Of a DNA stretch of 64,000 nucleotides, positions 11,492 through 20,844 are shown one piece after another. The first letter of the stretch is position 1, and each line of letters starts with the position of its first letter. Under the pieces are notes generated by a model. It saw only the letters and a program-made list of their open reading frames with translations, searched no databases and was not told the origin of the DNA. Position numbers and translations under genes: made by a program. This DNA comes from Actinomortierella ambigua. Taxonomy: Eukaryota > Mortierellomycota > Mortierellomycetes > Mortierellales > Mortierellaceae. The stretch lies in the NCBI GenBank assembly GCA_016098155.1, contig JAAAJB010000039.1:40913-104912 (forward strand), read 5' to 3'.

Positions 11492-12599
11492 CTACAACAT
11501 GGCCAGAGCCGTCGATGCAACGGCCACCAAGGCACCAAGCATCACTTTGGAGACGTGTGAGCTTGCAAGTGCGCTGCTGGGCTTGGGGAACGAGGGCAGC
11601 TGACCCTTCACAACCGGTGCATTGAGGTAAACAGGCGCAGGTGACTGGACACTAGAGCTGGCATCAGCGATCATCACTCGGTGACTGTACACCTTTGGCT
11701 GGTTGGTCACCGAGAGAGAATAGGTGAACAGGATCTATTCGGTGATAGAGAGAGAGAGACATGTGCATGTTAAGTGAGTGGGTGTACCTGAAGAAAAAAA
11801 AAAGGTGGTGCTCAGTGAACACAGCAAGCAGCAAACTGCCTATTATTGCTGCCCAGGGCTGGCCAACATGTGATGCGTACAGTGAGTGTGGTACACAACA
11901 ACAGCCGTTTTCTTCAAACGCCCACACAGCAAATTATCCCTCCCCTTCACTTCCCTCTTTCACAATATGAACAAAACAACTTGTGGAGAAAGAACCATCC
12001 GCACAGAGAGAAAACAAAATTGGAGGAAGAGACATACAGTGTAGTTGCTGGCATAGGCATCCGCAGGCACCTGGAGGTCGACGCGTCGCGGGTAAAAGTT
12101 GCCCTGGCAGATGTTGGAGTTGTCCGCAGGCCGGCAAGCCTCCGAATAGCCCGTGTTGCGATTGTTGTCCAGAGCAACCTCAATCGTCTGATTGCCTGTC
12201 TGACCGAGCCAGCCCACCGACAGAACTGTGCCTAGATGATGGAATGGTTGAATGCGAAAGAAGACATTGCGAATGAGAGACCTTTTTTTTTTTTGGAGCT
12301 TACTTGACCCCTCCTTTTTTTTTCCCTCGAGGGGGGATCTGATAGTTGCTAGACTTACCGGTCATGGCGATTGTAGGAGGCCTTGGAGGGTTGGGGCTGG
12401 TTCCATTGCCGACGGGACTGGGCAAGGAACGAGGCGTGTAAAACACATACTCGAGAGGAATCACGTCGCCCGCCTTGAACGTTGCATTAAAGTCGGGGCC
12501 GACAAAGGCCAGGTCTCCGCCCAAGGGTTTCCATGCGTCGCCGAGGACCGTGCTCGCCAGTGCGGCAAGGAGTGTGGTAGTTGCTACTGAGAAACGCAT
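11492..12599 (-). CDS. small secreted GPI-anchored-type protein
   Basis: I recognise no named family. Minus-strand exons 12359-12599, 12038-12231 and 11492-11734 give 225 residues. The N-terminus is a classic signal peptide (MRFSVATTTLLAALASTVLG). The mature part contains an Ig-like or beta-sandwich-looking segment (FKAGDVIPLEYVFY near residue 40, then a cysteine pair around ACRPADNSNICQG) and four N-glycosylation sequons (NAT, NGT, NQT, NYT). The tail is Ser/Ala/Pro-rich and ends with a hydrophobic stretch and no basic anchor, as expected for GPI attachment. Probable role: cell-surface or wall protein, loosely like the N-terminal domain of fungal wall proteins such as Kre9/Knh1; the resemblance is weak. 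Confidence 0.85.
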
Positions 12600-13470
12600 T
12601 GTGGTGTTATGTGCGACAAGAGGGGAGGGTAGAAGGAAGCGAAAGCGAAGCGAGAGAAGGGAGGAAAGGGAAGGAGGGAGGTGGGTGGTTGGAAAAAGAA
12701 AAGGATGTGGATAGGAAGAAGGGACTGGGATGGGCCAAGGTCAAAAAAGAAAAGAGGAAAAAAAAAAAGAAGCAAGGTTCGAGTAATAAATATTGCGTGT
12801 TGCTGTCAATGAGAGCGAGTGCATCGTTGGTACAAACTGTCTGAACCCATGAGAGCACTTCCAACTGGCCAGGAACTATGCGCGCTTGTTTAGGGCAGAC
12901 GCTGTGCCCTGAGACGGCGGAAGAGAGTTTTTCGACCTTTTGGCTCCGTGTTCTTCTAGAGTACAAGTGTTGTTGGCGTGGAGGGCGCATGCACAGATGT
13001 GGAGCCCATGTTGGTGCCCAACACAAATGGCTTTTGTCAGCCGAAATCACAGACCTCGGAAGTGTGGAGCAAGGGCACGAGAGAAAGAACGAGAGAGAGA
13101 GAGAGAGAGAGAGCAAGCACCAAAGAGCTGGATTGTCTTTGGCGGGGTATCTTGGAGATACGCGAGGTAGGTGGAAAGGGTATAATGTACTTGATCAAAA
13201 GGGGTACTGTCTGAAAGCAGTAAAGTAAACCGTTGGTGACAACTCGCCTTTAAAAAAAATCACTGTTGTGGCTCTACTTTGCACATTTGGATGTGTAGGA
13301 TGAATGCGCCAGTGACACATACCCATACTTAAATTTATCATTCCACCCCCCCCTCCCCCAACGGACAATTTGCAAATGATAGCGCTTGGACAATTTTTTT
13401 TTTCAAAGTGGTATATGTACAGGGAGGACAATGGTACAGAAAAAGGGGTGGGAAAGGGCCGTCTTTTCTA
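12600..13470. other. intergenic between two minus-strand genes
   Basis: Promoter side of the GPI-type gene and 3' flank of the 617-residue gene. It includes a pure GA dinucleotide tract at about 13091-13113 and A/C homopolymer runs. No gene seen. Confidence 0.45.
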
Positions 13471-15324
13471 TTAGTTGACCCATGTCTCAATCTTGGCCGA
13501 GCACGGTTCGACGATCGCAATCTGTGGTGGATCGACGACCTCCACGCATTGGGCCACAGTGCGAGCGGCGTCATATTCGACCAGTTGGGCACAGTGGTGG
13601 CCACCCTCAGAGGCCAAGCAATGGCCGACCTTGGCCATCATCTCGTCCATCGTCGGCAAGATGTCACTGTGGTGTCGCAGATTCGCCTCGAGCTGCGACT
13701 GCTCCGACTCGTAGGTCTGGATCGACATGCTACAGTAGCCACCACTGTTGCTGTGATGGCTCTTGTAGGATGACTGGCTGCGCATGCTGCAAACAGACAT
13801 GGCCGCGATACTCGAGTGTCGTTGCATGATGGCCGGGCGAGGTGGAAGTCGAGGGCACCTTGGAGAAGAAGGCATATCAAGCGCCGTAGGCTTGTTGGTA
13901 TAGGGTGTAGCGTGAATAGGAGGGAGATGACTTGCTGCGTCCAGCGCAGTTGGCGAGGTGGTGGTGGTAGTGGTGGTAGAGGGGGAAGTGGTGGTGGAGG
14001 TGGTGTTGGTAGAAACGGCCTTTGAATCAATAACTGGTGCAGTTGCCACAACTTGAGATGTTTGGCCGACGCGGAAAGAGTGCAAAGGCGTGGAATTTTC
14101 TGCGGATTCTACAGTATCTGCCGCAGGATACCACTGTCGCTGCTGGCCATGCAAAACCCTCGCATCTTGGCTCCGGTACCCTGTGGATTCATGATTGACA
14201 CTATCAATAACTGTGTGACTTTGTGTGCTTGCGGCAAGGATGGAACCAAAGGATTCGAGCGATGCAGCGGTAGGATCCAGATCAGCAGCAGCAGGTTTGG
14301 CGGTGATTGAATCGGAATTGACAACTTTTCCCTGTTGGGCACTCAGGGCGGACAGGGGTAGTAAAGACGAGGGCGGTGGCGACAGCGCCGATAATGTGTC
14401 GGGGGCATCAGTCCCTGTTTGAGAGTCAGGTTCCACCGCCACCTTAGAGGGTACACTCGATGTCTCTCGCCATCCGTCCGGGCCCGTATGAGCTGCCAGG
14501 GCAGGCTTTGTCTCAGTGGCTGTGGGAGCGCCTGACGTCGTTAGCGACCGTGATCGGATGGGCGTCAACGGAATGGTTGTTTTGGTTGCTGCTGTGATTG
14601 TTGTGATTGTTGTTGATGTTGAACGATTGAGGAACCGGGTATCTGGAAGGAGGAAGTGGGTATCGAAAACATATGCTGTAGACTGGCGCATGATCCGTCG
14701 CTCACGACTTGGCACTGACTTGCTGCGATGGAGTGCGCGGTTGCCGAGTGAGAATTGAGAGATGGAGGATGAGGAAGGCGAGACGGGTCCTGACCTCCGG
14801 TAGAGTTTGGACGAGCCGTTGCAAGTAGAGATGGATGTGGGGGGATAGGGGCGGGATGAGAGGTTGTAGAGAGATTGCAGAGAAGGAGACGCTGGTTGCG
14901 GACTGTTGCTTCTGCTGCTATTGTTGTTGGTGGTAGTGTTACCACTGTTGCAGCTCTGAGCGCCAAGGGTTGATCGTCTGTAAAGAGTTACAGCATTCTT
15001 TGGTGGGTAGCGAGGATGGTATCGAGAGGAGACGATTGAGTGTCGATGCTGCTGCTTGTGGCTCTCGGGGGGTTGGTGATGATGGTGATATTGGTGTATG
15101 TGTTGCTGGTGGGCCAAGGTTGCTTGCGAAGGGTCCTGCGATCGTTTGTGGATATGAATGGGAACATAGAGCCGATGGGCGACAGACAGCCGACGACCAT
15201 TTGAGTGGGAGAAGGAGGGCGAGGTAGGGGTGTCCTCTTCATCAGCCTTCCACTGTGCCTTGGATGACTTGTGCAGGCCAAGCATTTTTGCAGCTGCACG
15301 AAAGTAGGCTTTTGGTGGAGGCAT
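13471..15324 (-). CDS. 617-residue low-complexity protein, function unknown
   Basis: Single open frame without introns; no known domain recognised. It starts MPPPKAYFRAAAKMLGLHK, a short basic amphipathic leader, and continues as a long Ser/Thr/Pro/His/Gln-rich, presumably disordered chain with poly-Thr runs (residues about 440-455). The last 120 residues are different: ordered-looking, Cys- and His-containing, with SVCSMRSQSSYK, GGYCSMSIQTYESEQSQLE, TMDEMMAKVGHCLASEGGHH and a final acidic/hydrophobic part ending AKIETWVN. That tail is the best candidate for a conserved functional domain. Basic motifs such as SKSVPSRERR suggest phosphorylation or nuclear targeting, but this is inference. GA/CT-rich DNA lies upstream of the ATG. 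Confidence 0.75.
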   Translation of the reverse strand: MPPPKAYFRAAAKMLGLHKSSKAQWKADEEDTPTSPSFSHSNGRRLSVAHRLYVPIHIHKRSQDPSQATLAHQQHIHQYHHHHQPPESHKQQHRHSIVSSRYHPRYPPKNAVTLYRRSTLGAQSCNSGNTTTNNNSSRSNSPQPASPSLQSLYNLSSRPYPPTSISTCNGSSKLYRRSGPVSPSSSSISQFSLGNRALHRSKSVPSRERRIMRQSTAYVFDTHFLLPDTRFLNRSTSTTITTITAATKTTIPLTPIRSRSLTTSGAPTATETKPALAAHTGPDGWRETSSVPSKVAVEPDSQTGTDAPDTLSALSPPPSSLLPLSALSAQQGKVVNSDSITAKPAAADLDPTAASLESFGSILAASTQSHTVIDSVNHESTGYRSQDARVLHGQQRQWYPAADTVESAENSTPLHSFRVGQTSQVVATAPVIDSKAVSTNTTSTTTSPSTTTTTTTSPTALDAASHLPPIHATPYTNKPTALDMPSSPRCPRLPPRPAIMQRHSSIAAMSVCSMRSQSSYKSHHSNSGGYCSMSIQTYESEQSQLEANLRHHSDILPTMDEMMAKVGHCLASEGGHHCAQLVEYDAARTVAQCVEVVDPPQIAIVEPCSAKIETWVN

Positions 15325-16649
15325 CGAATGGTAGTGGTATTAGAGTGGTGGCAGTAGAGTAGTAGTGGTAGCAATAGTGGTGTCAAGAATGAAAAGAAAG
15401 TGTGCTGTTTTACAAAGTACGAAGGGAGAATGAAAAAAAAAAAGAATGCAGGTAAAAAGAAGGAAGAAGGAAGTAGAAAAAGGAGAAAGAGGGAGAGGAG
15501 TCTAAAAAGGTAAGAGGCAGCAGATCAAGACAAAATATATACGCTGAAATAGGGAGGGGAAGGGAGGGAGGAGTTTGGGGGGGAAACCCGCCCTTCGGAA
15601 CCAGAAAAAGGCACCAACCAGTGTGGGTGTTGTGGAAATTTTAGCAGTTTTCTTTACTTTCATTCTGTTTGTGCAAAAGAAGTACCACACCGCAAGCATA
15701 TGCAGGGACGGACAGGTGATTCTGTAGTCCAGGAAAATAGAACCTCCCTCACCTCCCAAAGCTTGTTGTCTGCCTGCAGCTGTCAGTTGCCTTCCTTCCC
15801 ATCAGTAGATAGATGCAAATAGACTAGGAGGGAAGATTTTGTACAATAATGTGCTTGAGTGGTGGGGGCGGGGGGCGGGAGAGACTACTTGGAGGGAAGG
15901 GGATAAGATTTGCAAAACCTTCTTTCTCGAGCAAGACAAGTGAGTGGCTGGGCAAGCAGTGGGAGTGGTGGTTGAGAGAGAGAGAGGTACAATAATTGTG
16001 AGCCATCGATTCCCGTCCACTCGCGCTGGGCGGGGCACCACTCAGCGCCTTGGAGGGACAGGTCATGAGAGCACACGCAACCAATACACGGAGGGTCAAA
16101 AAAAAAATGGTTCAAAAAGGACAGGGGGAGAGGTGGCGTATAGTTATGCAATTATCCTTGGTGCGGCATTGGTGGTGTACCCACCCGCGTCAAAGCAGGG
16201 AGGTTGCTTACTTTTTTTTCTTGGACGTATGATGAACGTACTCCTCCCCTTCTTCACCTTCTCGATGGTCAGTGCCGACTACTACATTCGTAGTGACGGG
16301 CAACGTAGTTCTGTTGGCTGAGCGCGGGATAGAGAGGGAAAGAATGGGAGCCACGCGTCTAGAAGATACTATGATAAATGGCCTCTTTCAGGTGGTGGTG
16401 GTGTTGATGTGGCCATAGCGAATGATAAAGGCTCCAGGATCTCGCGGGATAGAAGCATCGAGGCACATATTCTCACACACACTCACCACAAGTGACATAA
16501 CATAAAAGGGGTGCAATAGGGAGGATGAAAGATTCAAGGTTGACATGCTCCTTTTGCATTCTCTTTCTCTCCTTCTCACTTCTTCCCCTTGAGTCATCCT
16601 CGCTCCTTTGCCCACCCTTTTTTTCCCACATTACTTTCTCACTTCAACA
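15325..16649. other. divergent intergenic region
   Basis: Shared upstream region of the 617-residue gene (minus) and the histidine phosphatase gene (plus). The right end, about 16553-16645, is a pyrimidine-rich tract on the sense strand of the phosphatase gene, ending just before its ATG. No other gene supported. Confidence 0.45.
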
Positions 16650-17830
16650 ATGGCGACGCCATCCCTTGTCCACAGCAAGCAGTACCCTCGAGTCTATCTC
16701 GTCCGTCACGGAACGACCGAGTGGAGCCAGAATGGGCGTCACACCGGAAGAACCGATATCCCTTTGCTTCCAAGCGGCGTCGAGCAGGCCAGGTTACTCT
16801 CTGAAAGGTAAGTTACACACCACATGGGAGGAGGTAAAGGAGGAGTAGGGGGAGAGGAGTAGGGGGGAGCGGGATCGGATATGTAGAAACTCGTCTCTCT
16901 TTCTCTTTCTCTCTCTCTTTCTGCAGCGTCTTTTCCATCGTCTTCTCTTTTTTTTTTCTATGAAAGGAAGGCGTGAGATAACAAGCGCAGCTATTGAGAT
17001 ATGAACCAACCTAAACACCGAGACCTTCTTTCTCAAATGATGGGTCCCCTTCCCCCCTCCTCTCATCCAAATTTAGGATCTTTGAGAACCGGTGTCAGGA
17101 TATGGTGCACATCGACAACATCAGCCTTGTCCTCGTCTCACCTCTGAAGCGGGCTTGCCAGACCTACGAGCAACTACTCCAAGGTGGACAACGAGCATGT
17201 GATGCTGTGCAACAGGCCCAGACCGGCGACAGCCATGCTAGAGACTCTGAGCGACCGTTGTTTTTGCGCACACAGGCCCGAAAGTGCAATTTGTTGATGG
17301 AGTGGGACTATGGAGACTACGAGGGGATCACTACCAAGGAGATCCTCAAGACCCACCCCAATTGGTCAGTCTTCCATGATGGCGTGCCCAATGGCGAGTC
17401 GGTTGACCAGGTGGCGGAGCGCTGCGACCAAGTTATCGCCTTTATCCACAACTACCAGCGCGGCATCGGGTACGATGGCAAGCCCACAAAGACGCTGGTC
17501 ATGCCTCCCGCCGTCTGCAAGCTTGTTTCGGGCCTGCTGGCAAGCCAACAACAACATCACGCCAACACGCCGCTGGAAGATCTGGGCGACCTTGAGGTGG
17601 TCATTCCTGAGGATGAGACCAAGCGCGATGTCTTGATTGTCGCTCATGCACACCTGTTGCGCGTCTTGGCCACAAGATGGATGAGACTTCCAGGTGTCCA
17701 GGGACAAAACTTGGTGCTTGATACAGCGTCGATTTCTGTGCTGGGCTATGAGCATAACAAGGAGGAGCGTGTCATCAAAGTCTGGAATCAGACTAACCAT
17801 CTGTGGAAGGACGACAAGCGCATCGGATAA
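16650..17830 (+). CDS. histidine phosphatase, SHB17-like (sedoheptulose bisphosphatase type)
   Basis: Member of the histidine phosphatase (phosphoglycerate mutase-like) superfamily. Exons 16650-16807 and 17077-17830 give 303 residues. The phospho-acceptor motif is VRHGTTEW (His20). It is followed by [32 protein letters not shown] and the second catalytic histidine in [14 protein letters not shown] near residue 240. The sequence E-W-x-YGDYEG and a long insertion before the last histidine resemble yeast SHB17, which makes ribose precursors by dephosphorylating sedoheptulose-1,7-bisphosphate; substrate here is inferred. The start ATGGCG follows a CT-rich leader. An upstream in-frame ATG at 16608 would add 14 poorly conserved residues. 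It is convergent with the methyltransferase gene. Confidence 0.88.
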
Positions 17831-18032
17831 GTTAGAGGTGTAGAGATACTTTCCTTTTTTCATAACAAACGATCCATGCAATCAAAAACCATCGTATGCA
17901 TGTCTCATTCCTCCAAGGAAAAAAATGTACTGTACGAACTATGAAGCAAAAGGCCCATGCACCCAACCGACCATCCTAAACCACACAACACTATGCATGG
18001 CCCGTGCTTGTTGAGGTAAAATAGTTGTTGAC

Positions 18033-18038
18033 TTTATT
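18033..18038 (-). terminator. AATAAA overlapping the CARNMT1 stop codon
   Basis: On the minus strand the end of the methyltransferase gene reads TAATAAA, in which the first three bases are the stop codon (18037-18039). If this hexamer directs cleavage, the 3' UTR would be only about 15-30 nt. Confidence 0.5.
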
Positions 18039-20683
18039 AAAGCTTGGTTGCCGTCCATGTGCTGCACTCATAGACGTACTTGAGCATGCCATGAGGGTTG
18101 ACCATGTAGGTGCTCTTGGCCATGCCCTGGGTCTCGATCCGGAATCCCAGTTCGCGTGCAAGTTCCAGGACCTCCTCCAAACTCAGCTCGATCGAGATCT
18201 CTCCCGGCGTATTTTCAAAATGCCAGAGGAGCGGGCCTAGACAGAAAAGTAAAAAAGAAACCAGGTGAATCTCGATCGTTAGAATCTGAGAGCCGTGAGA
18301 AAGAAAAAGGAAAGGATCCCTTTACGCCACATGGCGAATTTTTTTTTAAAAAAAACAGGTCAGGGTACCCCCCGGATCACGAAATGCTCAATCAGAGCAA
18401 GTTGCCCGTGGTTTGATGGGCTGCAAAGGAAGAAAGTAGAAGGGCAAAGAAGAATGGACAAGGGCTCAAAAAGACAAAAGCTTCACTCTAACGAGTATTG
18501 TGCCCTGCCTGCTCTGTCTAACGTTCTAGACGTCCTGATTGTCATGTTGGTACCCTTGACTCCTGAGACAACGACGTGGAGAAAAGGAAGGGGGGGGGGA
18601 GGCGAAGGAGCGACCAAGCCATTCACAGTCCTTGTGCGGTTGGGGTAAAGTCTTCCAGTTATAGAATTCCAACACAGATGTCTTGAATACTCTCCAGAAA
18701 TAAAATGTGATCGTCTTTTTTTTTCTTTCACACAAGAAAAAAATAGGCGCCAAACAGATCGGAGCCAGGAGTGCACGATGTGTACCCGCCTCCTCTGCCG
18801 TTTCCGTTTGGAGTTTGAATTAGGCGGGCTTGACCGGCTCAACTTTATCCTTATAGTCCGCCCGAAAAAAAAAGAACCTTCAGCAACAAGTAAACTTGTC
18901 ACAGGTCGCTAACATGCGTAGAGTTAAGATTAACCTGGGACCCCAACACTCCTTCCCCACTTGTCGTTGCCGATATCAAACTTTGCCAGTCAAAGCCATA
19001 AGCAGAGAAGAGCCTGTTTCTCGTACAAAGAGATGCATTGAGACAAGAAGAATTAAAAAAGAGAGGGGAAAGATGGAAGGAGATATAGGAGCTTACCAGC
19101 GTTGATCCAAATGCCGCCTTTCTTGAGAACCTTGTGGATGATCTGGAGGTAATCGGCAATGTTCTTGGCCGTATCAATGAAGAAACAGGTCACAATCGCG
19201 TCGAATTTTTCTAAACGAGGTTTTATTTTCGCGTTGCAAGTGGGAAGAGAGATAGCGAGATCGAGACATCATCAGAGATGTACAATGATTTTGATATGTC
19301 TTTCTCATCACGTCACCTTGTTCTTCCTCAATTAGCTTTGCCTTCATCGATTTCTCCCAGAGTGTTGACGTACCGTGGTTTTCAGGCTCGTTGTACACCT
19401 CGACGAAATCGCCGGCGACCATGGAGAAGTCGACGCCCCGGGGCAAGGCGTTTGGGTTCACATCGGGGATCTTGACGCTGGCCATGACATCTTCCGGTTT
19501 CACAATGTTGGAGAAGGTATGGACGAAAGGATAAATTGTATACTGCTCCGTCGTGGACGTCTTGTTGAGGATGAAGTTGGAGGCCAGCAGCATATAGTAC
19601 GAAAACTCGTTGCCCTGAGAACTGTATCCTGCATTCGCAATGTCAAATGCCAATCGACCCAAGCCGGACCCTGGCACGAGGACATGCAGTTGATGTCGCT
19701 TCTCGACAGGGACGTGCTCAAAGCGGCGATGGAGCTCCTGGACGATCGGGTGGTAGATCGCCTCGCGTTCGTCCAGACCTTGGACCGACCAGTCACGCAC
19801 AAACTGCTTAATGGTGCCTTGCACCTTCTCCATATCCTGTTCCCGAACGCGTAGAGCTGCAGCATTCTTGACTCGGTCGTCGCCATTGAGCTAATTAAAC
19901 CAAGCACGTGAAAGTACAGGGTGTGGACGGTAGGGAGAGAGGAAATTTAAGCAACATGTGGGGCAGGGCGGGGGAAACGGTTGAGACCCCTTCATGTGGA
20001 TGTTATCCGTTCGTCGTCGCGTCCAGCCTGCTCATTTCTGTTCCCTGGCATGAGCATTACCATCATGGGCCTGTCCTCATTGACAAAGATCTGTTGGTCC
20101 TCGCAAATGACTTTGATGATTTCATAGTTGGCTTCAATTGCGCGATCAATCTCTTCCAGTCGCCCCAGGTATCTTGGCATGAGTCTACATATGCAAGTGC
20201 AATAGCGCCAAAGAGAAAAAAAATAAAGTATGTCCGATCAGACCATGAAACAGCTGTGCGTGCGTTCTTCATCCTCGTCTTTCCCCTCCTCTTTCATTCT
20301 TACTTTTGTTGGTATGCGGGAATCTTGAAGAAATCTGTTCGGCGTCGATGGTTGGCATACATGGCACTATTCTTGTACTGCGAAAACGCCTTGATGATCT
20401 TATGAAAGTGCAGCACCTCTTCGTGCACGTCGTCGTCGGCTGCCAGCCCCATTTGCTCCCGGATCAGTCGATCCTGCTCCTGGTCCTCGCTGTGGTTGCC
20501 GCCGCTCTGGTGGGAGTGGTGACCTCCATGGTCATGAGAGTGTTGTTCGTGGGAGTGTGGATGGCCTCCAAGACCATGTGAATGGCCATGTCCGCCGGCA
20601 TGGTCATGCGAGTGGTAGTGCATGTTCTCGGCAGGACTGATGCCTGGCCGAAGTCGCGAACTCTGATGCTGGGAAGGATCCAT
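18037..20683 (-). CDS. CARNMT1: carnosine N-methyltransferase (N2227 family)
   Basis: S-adenosylmethionine-dependent methyltransferase of the N2227/CARNMT1 family; the animal enzyme methylates the imidazole of carnosine and of histidine in some proteins. Minus-strand exons are 20304-20683, 20061-20184, 19374-19890, 19097-19210 and 18037-18236, giving 444 residues. The SAM-binding loop is [19 protein letters not shown], followed by [17 protein letters not shown], the VAGDF motif, and [16 protein letters not shown] with [14 protein letters not shown]. The N-terminal 65 residues are an unusual His/Gly-rich stretch with repeated HSH and HDH units (about 18 His). An in-frame ATG at 20797 could extend the protein by 38 residues, but the 20683 start leaves a more reasonable 161 nt to the upstream helicase gene. 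The stop overlaps an AATAAA. Confidence 0.92.
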
Positions 20684-20844
20684 GCGTAGAATGGTAGACA
20701 AGAAAGGTGGAATAATTTGAATGGAATGCCCTCGGAGATCAAATACGTTAAATTTGGTGGCAAATGGAGTGGATATATTGTACAGGGGGAAGGGCATCCC
20801 GACTCTAGATGTGATGTTATATAAATTGAAACGACTCCTTTTCT

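Noticed and set aside
20684..20797. Upstream in-frame ATG for CARNMT1 giving 38 more residues
   Set aside because: The extra residues are hydrophobic and unlike the family, and the start would leave only 47 bp after the helicase stop. Kept as an alternative.
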